Shown: in pieces, positions 1-8,082 of the stretch
Position numbering within the stretch: position 1 is the stretch's first letter
How the letters are laid out: each line of letters begins with the position of its first letter
Assembly (NCBI RefSeq): GCF_000969605.1
Contig: NZ_JZUE01000017.1
Location: 62,001 to 126,000 of the forward strand
Reading direction: 5' to 3'
Length of the DNA stretch: 64,000 nucleotides
Source of the DNA: Aquincola tertiaricarbonis
GTDB lineage: Bacteria > Pseudomonadota > Gammaproteobacteria > Burkholderiales > Burkholderiaceae_C
Notes under the pieces: model-generated
Database searches by the model: none
Seen by the model: the letters and a program-made list of their open reading frames with translations, nothing else
Told to the model about the DNA's origin: nothing
Made by a program: the position numbers and the translations under genes

Positions 1-1
1 C

Positions 2-1630
2 AGCCCGGTGCCGATGACCGTCAGCCGCGGCCGCTTCCAGCTGCTGCCCATCGACCCCCGCCAGGTGGACACCTGGACCATGACCTACGACATGCAGCTG
101 GCGCGCGAGGGCGGCACGCCGCTGCACTTCCAGGGCCACAAGGTGCTGCGCCAGCGGCCGGGCTCCAACGCCTGGACCGACGTGACCACGCTGTTCGTGC
201 AGGTGCACGAGGTGGATGCGGCCCAGCCTTCGGGCAACGGCGCGCGGGTGGCCCTGGGCACGCTCACGCTGGGCCTGGAAGACCTGGCCTGGCAGGCTGC
301 CTCGTTCCAGCTGGCGCCGCGCCCGGGCTGGGTGGGCGAGCTGCTGAACGACCATCCCGGCGTGCGCAACGCCATCCAGAGGCTGTACCTGGCGCAGTTC
401 GCCGGCTTCTTCGGCCAGACGCTGTTCCGCGCCTATGGCGGCCTGCTGGCCGACCTGGAGAACTTTCCTGCGCAGGACGACGCGCGACGTGTGCGGCGGG
501 CATTGCGGGCACCGCCGCCCGAGCGCCATGCGCTGCCGCTGCCGGGCGGCTTCGCCGCGCAGCTGACCCGCTACCGCGGCGGCAGCCTCGGGCCGGTGGT
601 GCTGGCGCCGGGCTTCTCGGTCACCGCGTCGTCGTTCGCCATCGACACCGTGGACGAGAACCTGGTGGAGTTCCTGTGCGCGCGAGGCCATGACGTCTGG
701 CTGTTCGACTACCGCGCCAGCCCCGATTCCGGCAGCCCCATCGCCGCCTATGACATCGACGACATCGCCCGCCACGACTGGCCGGCCGCGGTGGCCTTCA
801 TCCTGCAGGCCACCGGGGCCCGCGACCTGCAGGCCATCGTGCACTGCGTGGGCTCGATGAGCCTGCTGATGGCGCTGCTGGGCGGCATGCCGGGCGTGCG
901 CTCGGTGGTCAGCTCGCAGCTCACGCTGCATCCGGTGACCGACTGGCTGAGCTACCTCAAGACCGACCTCGACCTGCCGCGGCTGCTGCAAGGCCTGAGC
1001 GAGTTCAAGCAGGGCTTCGACATCGTCAGCCGCAACCAGCCGCCCACCGAGCTGGACTACGAGATCGACACCGTGCTGTGGAACGTGCCCGTGCCCGAAG
1101 GCGAGCAGTGCACCAACCCGGTGTGCAAGCGCATCTTCTCGATCTTCGGGCCCTCATACACCCATGGTCAGCTCGACCATGCCACGCATGTGGCGATGCG
1201 GGAACTCTTCGGCCGTATCGCCCTGCAGCCATTCGAACAGCTCGCACTCATCATGAATGCCGGCCAGGTGGTGGATGCGCAGGGCGCCGACAGCTGGCTG
1301 GGCGCGCCGGGCGCGGTGCAGCGGCTGGCGCTGCCGATCAGCTTCGTGGCGGGCGCGCAGAACCGGCTCTTCTATCCGGAGACCTCGGCGCGCACCCTGG
1401 CCTGGCTGCGTGCGCACAACGACCCCCAGCTCTACACGCGCCATGTGTTCGATGCCTATGCGCACATGGACCTGTTCGTCGGCCGCGATGCGGCGCGCGA
1501 GGTGTTTCCGGTGCTGCTGCAGGCACTGGAGCGGGGCGACCGGCTGGCTGCGGAACGTGCCGGCGCTCATGCCGCCACCCCTGCGGCCGCGTCGCCGGCG
1601 AGCCCCGCGTCATTGGCCGAGCGGGCGTGA
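2..1630 (+). CDS. alpha/beta hydrolase, probably the C-terminal part of a larger protein cut by the window edge
   Basis: The frame stays open to the left edge, so the true start is probably outside; the first internal start codon is a GTG at base 8. The first ~110 residues (TVSRGRF, DVTTLF) resemble the segment that follows the oxidoreductase domain in GMC/cholesterol-oxidase-like proteins fused to a hydrolase. An alpha/beta-hydrolase domain follows at about 185-520: VLAPGF strand, nucleophile elbow IVHCVGS, and a late AYAHMDLF segment carrying the likely catalytic His. The elbow puts Cys280 (counted from the GTG) where Ser normally sits. The Ala-rich tail overlaps the convergent hydrolase gene by 64 bp. 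Substrate unknown; a lipid or sterol ester is a guess from the GMC link. Confidence 0.7.
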   Translation, partial: SPVPMTVSRGRFQLLPIDPRQVDTWTMTYDMQLAREGGTPLHFQGHKVLRQRPGSNAWTDVTTLFVQVHEVDAAQPSGNGARVALGTLTLGLEDLAWQAASFQLAPRPGWVGELLNDHPGVRNAIQRLYLAQFAGFFGQTLFRAYGGLLADLENFPAQDDARRVRRALRAPPPERHALPLPGGFAAQLTRYRGGSLGPVVLAPGFSVTASSFAIDTVDENLVEFLCARGHDVWLFDYRASPDSGSPIAAYDIDDIARHDWPAAVAFILQATGARDLQAIVHCVGSMSLLMALLGGMPGVRSVVSSQLTLHPVTDWLSYLKTDLDLPRLLQGLSEFKQGFDIVSRNQPPTELDYEIDTVLWNVPVPEGEQCTNPVCKRIFSIFGPSYTHGQLDHATHVAMRELFGRIALQPFEQLALIMNAGQVVDAQGADSWLGAPGAVQRLALPISFVAGAQNRLFYPETSARTLAWLRAHNDPQLYTRHVFDAYAHMDLFVGRDAAREVFPVLLQALERGDRLAAERAGAHAATPAAASPASPASLAERA

Positions 1631-2580
1631 TCGATGCTGCTGCCCAGCAGGTGCAGGCAGAAGAAGTCGCTCACCACCGCGGTGTAGGTGTGCTCCATGG
1701 CGGCATAGCTGCCGATGTGCCGCGGCGCCTGCGTCACCCACAGCCGGGCGCCGGCGGCACGCGCCATCATGCGGCCGTGGGCCAGCGGGATGAAGCTGTC
1801 CTGCATCGAATGGATCACCAGCACCGGGCGGCCGCGCAGCCGCGCCATGTCCTCCACCGGCCGCACCGCCAGCGCATGCACGCCTGACAGCAGGCGCCCC
1901 ACCAGCAGCGCACCAGGCAGGAACCACAGCGGCAGGCCGGTCAGGCGGCGGAACTGGGTGCGCACCATGGCGCCGAAGTCGGCGAACGGCGTGTCGGCCA
2001 CCACGCCGCCCACCGCCGGCTCGGCCGCCGCGGCGCGCAGCGCGGTGGCCGCACCCAGCGAGGCGCCCAGCAAGCCGATGCGCCCTGGCGCATAGCCGAG
2101 CGAACGCAGGTAGTCCACCGCGCCCAGCACGTCGTGCCGCTCATGCTCGCTGTAGGTCAGCCGGGCATCGCTGCTGTCGCCGTGGCCGCGCAGGTCGATC
2201 ATCAGCACCGACAGCCCGCGCGCCCGCAGCGACTGGGCCAGCGCCATGCTGGGGGACTTCAGCTCGTCGCCACGGCAGGCGTCCTTGCCATGCACGAAGA
2301 CCACTGCGCCGGCCTGCGGGCGGGCCGGCAGGTACCAGGCCTCGATCGTGGCCCGGCCGTCGCGCGCCGGAAAGCGCACCGCCGCCTGCAGCAGCGGCGG
2401 ATGCAGCTGCTGCAGGTCCGGCCGCTTGCGGCGCGCGCGGGTAAAGCGCTGGGCCACCGCGGCGCAGGCCGCGGCATAGGCCACCAGCGCCGCCACCGCC
2501 ACCAGCAGCACGCACAGCACGGTGAGCAGCGGCCAGTCGGGCGCCAGCCAGGCCAGGGTAGGAAGGGCGGGGGATTGCAT
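1567..2580 (-). CDS. membrane-anchored alpha/beta hydrolase
   Basis: This 337-residue protein has an N-terminal hydrophobic segment (about 18-42) that should anchor it in the inner membrane. A hydrolase domain follows, with VVFVHGK oxyanion strand, DLRGHGDS, nucleophile motif GLLGASLGAAT and a late HIGSYAAMEH containing the likely catalytic His. The start is well supported: AGGAGGT lies four bases upstream of the ATG. It is transcribed away from the GNAT gene across a large palindromic region. Its last 64 bases run antisense to the end of the preceding hydrolase gene. The family includes BAAT/PldB/S9-like esterases and peptidases; the substrate cannot be told from sequence. Confidence 0.8.
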   Translation of the reverse strand: MQSPALPTLAWLAPDWPLLTVLCVLLVAVAALVAYAAACAAVAQRFTRARRKRPDLQQLHPPLLQAAVRFPARDGRATIEAWYLPARPQAGAVVFVHGKDACRGDELKSPSMALAQSLRARGLSVLMIDLRGHGDSSDARLTYSEHERHDVLGAVDYLRSLGYAPGRIGLLGASLGAATALRAAAAEPAVGGVVADTPFADFGAMVRTQFRRLTGLPLWFLPGALLVGRLLSGVHALAVRPVEDMARLRGRPVLVIHSMQDSFIPLAHGRMMARAAGARLWVTQAPRHIGSYAAMEHTYTAVVSDFFCLHLLGSSIDHARSANDAGLAGDAAAGVAA

Positions 2581-2632
2581 GGGGACCTCCTGCTTGAACA
2601 GTGGAGGCCACTGTGGCCAGCGGCGCGCTGGC

Positions 2633-2746
2633 CGTCCTTCATTGCGCTGAAGCCGCGTCTGAAGCCTTCTGAAACCGCAGCCCCGGCACCGGCCGGGCGC
2701 CGGCTTTCAGCACGCTTCAGCCCGGGCTTCAGGCGTTTGAAGGACG
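2633..2746. repeat. 114-bp imperfect palindrome with six CTGAA half-sites
   Basis: Left arm 2633-2677 and right arm 2702-2746 are reverse complements at 33 of 45 positions with no gaps, centred between 2689 and 2690. A second GC-rich stem sits in the middle (2682-2687 with 2692-2697). Each arm carries three CTGAA half-sites: starts 2647, 2659 and 2669 on the left, with mirror TTCAG sites ending at 2710, 2720 and 2732 on the right. Half-sites are 10-12 bp apart, close to one helical turn. It fills the gap between two divergent genes. A multi-site operator or a fold-back element are both possible. Confidence 0.75.
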
Positions 2747-2797
2747 ACTCCGGGCCGACCGCAAAACACTGCGGCCACAACGAGAGGAGCCCGCGCC

Positions 2798-3502
2798 ATG
2801 CACCTGCCGACCGCCTGCCCCGCCAGCGCCGCCGCGCTGCTGCCCCACCATCCGCTGCGCCCGCCGCCGCTGCTGCGCCCGGCGCGCGCCAGCGACGCAC
2901 CGCTGTTCTGCCGCTACGTGGAAGGCCTGTGCGTCAGCGCGCAGCGCATGCGCTTCCATGGCGTGGTGCGTGGCTGCACACCGGGCCTCCAGGCCGTGCT
3001 GTGCGGCACCGACGGCAGCCGGCAGGTGGCCTACGTGGCCACCCTGATCGACGACGGCGGCGAGCGCCTGGTGGGCGAGGCCCGCTATGTGCCCGATGCC
3101 GACGGCAGCGCAGCCGAATTCGCTATCTCGGTGGCCGACGCCTGGTGCGGCACCGGCGTGGCCGAGCGGCTGATGCACAAGCTGATCGCCGACGCGGCCG
3201 ACCGCGGCATCGGCTGGCTGTATGGCGAGGTGCTGGAGACCAACGGCCGCATGCTGGCCTTCATGCAGCGGCTGGGCTTCGCGCTCAGCGACGGCGGCGT
3301 GGCCTGTGGTCACGGCGGCGTGCCGAGCTGCGGCGTGCTGCGGGTGGAACGCGCGCTGCATCCCGCGCGCCCGGCGCGTTCGGCCCCCGATGGCCGGCGT
3401 GCCGGTGGCGCGGCGCAGCGCTGGCGCCAGGCCGAGGGCTGGCTGCAGCGCTGGCTGCAGTCCCACCGGCGGGGCACGGGCGCCGGGCCGCGGGCCTGCT
3501 GA
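2798..3502 (+). CDS. GNAT family N-acetyltransferase
   Basis: The 234-residue product has an acetyl-CoA-binding GNAT core at about 27-185. It begins at LLRPARASDAPLFCRYVEGL, continues through EFAISVADAWCGTGVAERLM (motif A; the pyrophosphate loop is a loose form of Q/RxxGxG/A), and ends at ETNGRMLAFMQRLGFAL (motif B). A Pro/Ala-rich N-terminus and a basic ~50-residue C-terminal tail lie outside the fold. GAGAGGAG precedes the ATG by about ten bases. It resembles the stand-alone GNAT domains related to protein-lysine acetyltransferase Pat, but the acceptor is unknown. The upstream palindrome probably controls it. Confidence 0.78.
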   Translation: MHLPTACPASAAALLPHHPLRPPPLLRPARASDAPLFCRYVEGLCVSAQRMRFHGVVRGCTPGLQAVLCGTDGSRQVAYVATLIDDGGERLVGEARYVPDADGSAAEFAISVADAWCGTGVAERLMHKLIADAADRGIGWLYGEVLETNGRMLAFMQRLGFALSDGGVACGHGGVPSCGVLRVERALHPARPARSAPDGRRAGGAAQRWRQAEGWLQRWLQSHRRGTGAGPRAC

Positions 3503-3526
3503 GCCGCGGCGCCGGTCGGCAGGGCG

Positions 3527-4435
3527 TCAGCCGCCAGCCGCGGCCGCCGCGCGGTAGGGCGCCGCCTGCGCCTGCAGCCACTGGCTGAACACCTGCAGCG
3601 CCTGCCGCTGCACCGGCGCCTGCGGATAGATGAGGTAGTAAGAGCGGTCGCTGATCCACTCGAACGGCACCACCTGCCGCAGCCGCCCGGCGGCCAAATC
3701 GTCCTCGATCAGCAGCCGCGGGATCAGCGCCACGCCCAGGCCATGCACCGCGGCCTTGGCCAGCATCGAGAACAGCTCCATGCGCGGGCCGGCCATGTCG
3801 TTGGGCGCCACCACGCCCTGCGCCGCGAACCACTGCCGCCAGGCATGCGGCCGGGTGCTGGCCTGCAGCAGGGTGTGGCCGGCCAGGTCCTGCGCCTTCA
3901 GCTGGCCGGGCACCAGCGCCGGGCTGGCCACCGCCACCATCGCCTCCTGCATCAAGAAGTGCGATTCGGTGCCCGGCCAGCCGGCCGGTCCGGCGTAGAT
4001 GGCGGCATGCAGCGTGCTGTCGTCGAACAGGAAGGGCCGGGTGCGCGGCGCGAAATGCAGCGTGATGCCAGGGTGCTGGCGGTGGAAATCGGGCAGGCGC
4101 GGCAGCAGCCACTGGGTGGCGAAGGTGGGCACCACGCCCAGCTCCAGCGAGCCGCCGGGCCCGCCGCGCGCCATCACCTCCAGGGTGTCGCGCTCCACGT
4201 CGTCCAGGCGGTCGCGCACCCGGCGGCTGTAGTTGATGCCGGCGTCGGTCAGCACCACGCCGCGGCGGGTGCGGCGGAACAGTTTCACGCCGACGAAGTC
4301 TTCCAGGGTGGCGATCTGCCGGCACACGGCGCTTTGCGTCACCGCCAGTTCGTCGGCGGCGGTGGTGAAGCTCTGGTGGCGGGCGGCTGCCTCGAAGGCC
4401 GCCAGGGCGCCGAGGGAGGGAATCTTTCTGCGCAT
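3527..4435 (-). CDS. gcdR: LysR-family regulator, likely of glutaryl-CoA dehydrogenase
   Basis: This is a 302-residue LysR regulator of the GcvA-like group. The winged helix-turn-helix covers about 5-65 (ALAAFEAAARHQSFTTAADE, then TQSAVCRQIATLE), followed by a substrate-binding effector domain from about 90 to 295. I place the start at MRRKIPSL because the family begins there; the upstream in-frame ATG at 4489 would add 18 unrelated residues and run into the promoter. It diverges from gcdH, an arrangement seen in many Proteobacteria where the regulator controls glutaryl-CoA/glutarate degradation. The symbol is inferred from context rather than from specificity residues. Confidence 0.82.
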   Translation of the reverse strand: MRRKIPSLGALAAFEAAARHQSFTTAADELAVTQSAVCRQIATLEDFVGVKLFRRTRRGVVLTDAGINYSRRVRDRLDDVERDTLEVMARGGPGGSLELGVVPTFATQWLLPRLPDFHRQHPGITLHFAPRTRPFLFDDSTLHAAIYAGPAGWPGTESHFLMQEAMVAVASPALVPGQLKAQDLAGHTLLQASTRPHAWRQWFAAQGVVAPNDMAGPRMELFSMLAKAAVHGLGVALIPRLLIEDDLAAGRLRQVVPFEWISDRSYYLIYPQAPVQRQALQVFSQWLQAQAAPYRAAAAAGG

Positions 4436-4462
4436 CGTTTGAAAGGGCAGGGTCGTCCCGGA

Positions 4463-4477
4463 GTGCGTCCAGCGCAC
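4463..4477. promoter_or_regulatory. LysR-type T-N11-A box
   Basis: GTGCG-N5-CGCAC is a perfect dyad containing T at 4464 and A at 4476 separated by 11 bases, the classical LysR recognition pattern. It lies between the divergent LysR gene and gcdH, close to the LysR start, where an autoregulatory site is expected. Confidence 0.5.
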
Positions 4478-4498
4478 ATGATGTTGCACACAAGTCGT

Positions 4499-4527
4499 TT
4501 GCGCGCGCCTGCCGAAAGCCCTAGATT
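4499..4527 (+). promoter_or_regulatory. possible sigma-70 promoter of gcdH
   Basis: TTGCGC at 4499-4504 and TAGATT at 4522-4527 are separated by 17 bases and lie 37 bases before the gcdH start. The match to consensus is moderate (3/6 and 4/6), which would suit an activated promoter next to the LysR box. Confidence 0.35.
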
Positions 4528-4563
4528 CGAGTCAACTCCATCCTAACTCCGCGAGACAACGAA

Positions 4564-5754
4564 ATGACTTCTTCGAACACCCGCGCCAGCTTCCACTGGG
4601 ACGACCCGCTGCTGCTGGACCAGCAGCTCACCGACGACGAACGCTCGGTGCAGCAGGCCGCCCGGGCCTATTGCCAGGACCGCCTGGCGCCGCGGGTGCT
4701 GGAAGCCTTCCGCCACGAGAAGACCGACCCGGCCATCTTCCGCGAGATGGGCGAACTGGGCCTGCTGGGCGCCACCATCCCCGAGCAGTACGGCGGCGCC
4801 GGCCTGAACTACGTGTGCTACGGCCTGGTGGCCCGCGAGGTGGAGCGCGTGGACAGCGGCTACCGCTCGATGATGAGCGTGCAGTCGTCGCTGGTGATGG
4901 TGCCGATCAACGAGTTCGGCAGCGAGGCGCAGAAGCAGAAGTACCTGCCCAAGCTCGCCAGCGGCGAGTGGATCGGCTGCTTCGGCCTGACCGAGCCCAA
5001 CCACGGCAGCGACCCCGGCAGCATGATCACCCGAGCCCGCAAGGTGGCCGGCGGCTACAGCCTGTCGGGCGCCAAGATGTGGATCACCAACAGCCCGATG
5101 GCCGACGTGTTCGTGGTCTGGGCCAAGGACGACGAGGGCGCCATCCGCGGCTTCATCCTGGAGAAGGGCTGGAAGGGCCTGACCGCCCCCGCGGTGCACG
5201 GCAAGGTGGGCCTGCGCGCCAGCCTGACCGGCGAGATCGTGATGGACGAGGTGTTCTGCCCCGAGGAAAACGCCTTCCCCGAGGTGCGCGGCCTGAAGGG
5301 CCCGTTCACCTGCCTGAACAGCGCGCGCTACGGCATCGCCTGGGGCGCGATGGGCGCGGCGGAAGACTGCTTCCATCGCAGCCGCCAGTACGTGCTCGAC
5401 CGCAAGCAGTTCGGCCGCCCGCTGGCCGCCAACCAGCTGATCCAGAAGAAGCTGGCCGACATGCTCACCGAGATCAGCCTGGGCCTGCAGGGCGCTCTGC
5501 AGCTCGGCCGCATGAAGGACGCCGGCACCGCAGCGGTGGAAGTCACCAGCATCCTGAAGCGCAACAACTGCGGCAAGGCGCTGGACATCGCCCGCGTGGC
5601 ACGCGACATGATGGGCGGCAACGGCATCAGCGACGAATTCGGCGTGGCCCGCCACCTGGTGAACCTGGAGGTGGTCAACACCTACGAGGGCACGCACGAC
5701 GTGCATGCGCTGATCCTCGGCCGGGCGATCACCGGCATCGCCGCATTCTCCTGA
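4564..5754 (+). CDS. gcdH: glutaryl-CoA dehydrogenase
   Basis: The enzyme oxidises and decarboxylates glutaryl-CoA to crotonyl-CoA with FAD, a late step in lysine and glutarate degradation. At 396 residues it has the normal length of the bacterial family, with N-terminal helical, middle beta and C-terminal helical acyl-CoA dehydrogenase domains. Diagnostic segments are [43 protein letters not shown] and [20 protein letters not shown]. Glu375 in the YEGTHD motif is the catalytic base. The divergent LysR gene supports the assignment. No CoA-transferase gene for glutarate is adjacent. Confidence 0.96.
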   Translation: MTSSNTRASFHWDDPLLLDQQLTDDERSVQQAARAYCQDRLAPRVLEAFRHEKTDPAIFREMGELGLLGATIPEQYGGAGLNYVCYGLVAREVERVDSGYRSMMSVQSSLVMVPINEFGSEAQKQKYLPKLASGEWIGCFGLTEPNHGSDPGSMITRARKVAGGYSLSGAKMWITNSPMADVFVVWAKDDEGAIRGFILEKGWKGLTAPAVHGKVGLRASLTGEIVMDEVFCPEENAFPEVRGLKGPFTCLNSARYGIAWGAMGAAEDCFHRSRQYVLDRKQFGRPLAANQLIQKKLADMLTEISLGLQGALQLGRMKDAGTAAVEVTSILKRNNCGKALDIARVARDMMGGNGISDEFGVARHLVNLEVVNTYEGTHDVHALILGRAITGIAAFS

Positions 5755-5767
5755 GCCAGCCGTCCTC

Positions 5768-6241
5768 ATGGGCGCCACGGGGGACGACCCGCACGGCCTG
5801 CAGCGCTTCGTCGACGCCCAGGCGCCGGTGATGGCGCAGGTGCAGCGCGAGCTGGCCGCCGGCCGCAAGACCAGCCACTGGATGTGGTTCGTGTTCCCGC
5901 AGCTGCGCGGCCTGGGCCGCAGCAGCACCGCGCAGCACTACGGCATTGCTTCGCTGGACGAGGCGCGGGCCTACCTGGCGCATCCGGTGCTCGGTCCGCG
6001 TCTGCGCCACTGCGCACAGCTGCTGCTGGCGCTTCCGCCGCACCGCACGGCACTGCAGGTGCTGGGCTCGCCCGACGACGTGAAGCTGCATTCCAGCATG
6101 ACGCTGTTCGCCCAGGCCGCGCCTCAGGACCCGCTGTGGCAGCAGATGCTGGCGCGCTTCCACGGCGGCCGGGCCGATGCGGCCACGTTGCGGCTGCTGC
6201 ATCCCGGCGGCAACCTGCCGCCGGCCACGCCTACTGCCTGA
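5768..6241 (+). CDS. DUF1810 family protein
   Basis: This 157-residue soluble protein belongs to the DUF1810 family, whose function is unknown. The hallmark is at about 35-60: SHWMWFVFPQLRGLG followed by SSTAQHYGI, then DDVKLHSSMTLF near residue 105. Length is normal for the family. It starts 13 bases after gcdH and may be read through from it, although no functional link is known. Its last 11 bases overlap the convergent lipoprotein gene. Confidence 0.85.
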   Translation: MGATGDDPHGLQRFVDAQAPVMAQVQRELAAGRKTSHWMWFVFPQLRGLGRSSTAQHYGIASLDEARAYLAHPVLGPRLRHCAQLLLALPPHRTALQVLGSPDDVKLHSSMTLFAQAAPQDPLWQQMLARFHGGRADAATLRLLHPGGNLPPATPTA

Positions 6242-6857
6242 CGCCCACGCGGCGGGTCAGGCGCGCGCCCACGCCGTCGGCCTCGCGGGGGCCGCTGCTC
6301 AGCCGGAGGTTGCCGTTGTCCAGCACATAGGCGACCTGCGTCGTCACGTTGAGCGAGGGCAGCTGGCCGCTGAACGAGCCCTTGCTCAACCGCAGGCCGG
6401 TGTAGGTGAACTCGACTATCTTGGCATTGACCGTGCTGTTGTCCGCCGCCCGGATCGCCTTGCGCTTGCCCAGGTCACGGATGTGGCCGGAGATGCGCAG
6501 GTCCAACACCAGCTTGGACGGATCACAGCGGGCGCCCGAGTCGTCGCCGCTCGCGCTTTCATAAGCCTGGGCGTGGATCACCACCGCCGCCAGGCCCGGA
6601 TCGTCGGTGGCCGAGATGACGAGCGAGCCCTGGCTGGACTCGTGGGCGGGTTCGCCCGAAGGCTGGGTGATGCTCTCGCAGGCCACGGCATAGCTGCCGA
6701 GCAGGGGCGCCAGGCCATTGGTGGCGGTGGCATCCCCGCTGGAGGCTGCATCCGTGCCGTCGTCCTCGCCGCCGCCGCCGCCGCAGGCGGTCAACAGCAA
6801 GGCGCCGAGGCACAGCGCGGGAAGCAGGCGCAGGCGGGCAGAAAAGGCTGCATTCAT
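6231..6857 (-). CDS. predicted lipoprotein of unknown function
   Basis: The 208-residue product starts at MNAAFSARL and has a hydrophobic signal ending in the lipobox LLTAC. Cys25 would be lipidated and is followed by a Gly/Asp linker, so the protein should sit in the envelope. The mature part is mostly polar beta-type sequence with two further cysteines (VACES, ARCDPS) that might pair. An in-frame ATG 11 codons upstream exists but would spoil the signal peptide. I recognise no domain. The gene converges on and overlaps the DUF1810 gene by 11 bp. Confidence 0.65.
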   Translation of the reverse strand: MNAAFSARLRLLPALCLGALLLTACGGGGGEDDGTDAASSGDATATNGLAPLLGSYAVACESITQPSGEPAHESSQGSLVISATDDPGLAAVVIHAQAYESASGDDSGARCDPSKLVLDLRISGHIRDLGKRKAIRAADNSTVNAKIVEFTYTGLRLSKGSFSGQLPSLNVTTQVAYVLDNGNLRLSSGPREADGVGARLTRRVGVRQ

Positions 6858-7100
6858 GATCGAAGTCCAGTTCCGGGACGTCCGCTGCATCGCGGCGGTG
6901 CATGTCCCACAGGGTTGACTGCATTCGCCGCCGCCTTGCTGCGCGTGGCGTCACAGTTCTTCGATCAAGCTCGCTTCAACTTGACGAAGGAACGGTACCC
7001 CCCGTTGGGTGACCCGTATCCACTGCGTCGTCAATATTGACATAAGGTTCATTGCCGCGCCATATGCCGCATCCGGCAACGGGCGCGGGAGGGCATGCGA
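6858..7100. promoter_or_regulatory. intergenic region with the palindrome GTCAATATTGAC
   Basis: These 243 bases separate the lipoprotein gene from the end of the next minus-strand gene and should hold the lipoprotein promoter. The perfect 12-bp palindrome GTCAATATTGAC lies at 7030-7041 in a locally AT-rich patch. I see no gene here. Confidence 0.35.
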
Positions 7101-7304
7101 TCAGACTGCGTCTTCGTCCGATTCGATGGCGTCGTCGTACAGCGCCACCTCGGCTTCGTCGGTCTTGGGGATCAACGGCTTGTCCAGTGGTCGGCAGATG
7201 CGGCTGGACAGGCGGGCCAGGCGCTCGGAGCGCTCCACGGCCTGCAGCACCACCTCGGGGTTGACCATCAGGGCGAAAGGATTGGCAGCGGCCGTCTTGA
7301 GCAT
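7101..7304 (-). CDS. small conserved-looking protein, function unknown
   Basis: This 67-residue acidic protein begins MLKTAAANPFALMVNPE. Three in-frame starts exist (GTG at 7325, ATG at 7310, ATG at 7304). A GGAG at 7311-7314 touches the second but lies six bases from the third, so I choose 7304. The segment VVLQAVERSERLARLSSRICRPLDKPLIP is helix-forming and then Pro-rich, and the tail is Asp/Glu-rich. It resembles small uncharacterised proteins of Burkholderiales. No signal peptide, membrane segment or known domain is visible. Confidence 0.6.
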   Translation of the reverse strand: MLKTAAANPFALMVNPEVVLQAVERSERLARLSSRICRPLDKPLIPKTDEAEVALYDDAIESDEDAV

Positions 7305-7400
7305 GTTCATCTCCAGTGCGGACACATCGCCCGCCGTGAGAAGAACTTTACGAAGCGATGCCCGCGCTCAACAGTCGTCCACCCGCCAAAGCCGGCGTCG

Positions 7401-7424
7401 GATAAAGACCGACACCGGTGTCGG
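7401..7424 (-). terminator. weak Rho-independent terminator of the mltG-to-ankyrin operon
   Basis: A perfect 16-bp palindrome CCGACACCGGTGTCGG (7409-7424) lies 14 bases past the ankyrin gene stop. On the minus strand it is followed by TCTTTATC, a short broken U-tract. Confidence 0.5.
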
Positions 7425-7437
7425 GCCGCGGCGCGGC

Positions 7438-8082
7438 TCAGCGCAGCAGCGCCTGCAGCCGGTCGGCGAGGTTGTCACGGTCCTGCGACCGCGCCATGTC
7501 GGCCGCCGTGTAGCCAGCCTGGTTCTTCAGGCGGGCATCCGCGCCACGGGCCAGCAGCAGGTCCACCGTGCGTTCGTCGCCATTGCGCGCGGCCATCATC
7601 AGCGGCGTGGTGCCGTTGGGGCTGAGCGCGCCCACCTCGCCGCCTTGCGCCAGCATGAACTGCATCATGCGTTGGTCGGGGGCGATGGCCGCATAGTGCA
7701 TCGGGCTCCAGCCCGGCTTGTTGACGCGCGCGCCGCGCTGGATCAGGCGGCGCGCCCACTCGATCTCGCCGCGCATGGCGGCCATCATCAGCGGCGTCTC
7801 CCCTACGGCGTTCTCGGCATTCACATCCAGCTCGGGATGTGCCCACAGCGCCTCGGCGGCCTTCAGCGCCTGCTCGCGGAGCGCGATGGACAGCGCCACA
7901 TGGCCCTTGGGATTGCGCGCATTGGGGTCGAACCCCCGGGCCAGCAGGTCGCGGATGATGCCCGGCGCATCGATGTCGATCGCGCGGAAGAAGTCTTCGT
8001 AGGAACCGGCGCGCACCGCCAAGGCCGGCAACGCCAGGGCGGCCATGCCACCGGCCCGCAGGATCAGCAGGCGGCGCTTCAT
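7438..8082 (-). CDS. exported ankyrin-repeat protein
   Basis: The 214-residue product starts MKRRLLILRAGG. Basic residues, a hydrophobic core and a likely cleavage after AVRA indicate export to the periplasm. At least four ankyrin repeats follow from about 45 to 205, with recognisable GETPLMMAAMRGE, GWSPMHYAAIAPD, GTTPLMMAARNGD and GYTAADMA cores. The ATG overlaps the tatD stop (ATGA), so it is translationally coupled to tatD and is the last gene of the mltG operon. Ankyrin repeats bind proteins; the partner is unknown. Confidence 0.82.
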   Translation of the reverse strand: MKRRLLILRAGGMAALALPALAVRAGSYEDFFRAIDIDAPGIIRDLLARGFDPNARNPKGHVALSIALREQALKAAEALWAHPELDVNAENAVGETPLMMAAMRGEIEWARRLIQRGARVNKPGWSPMHYAAIAPDQRMMQFMLAQGGEVGALSPNGTTPLMMAARNGDERTVDLLLARGADARLKNQAGYTAADMARSQDRDNLADRLQALLR

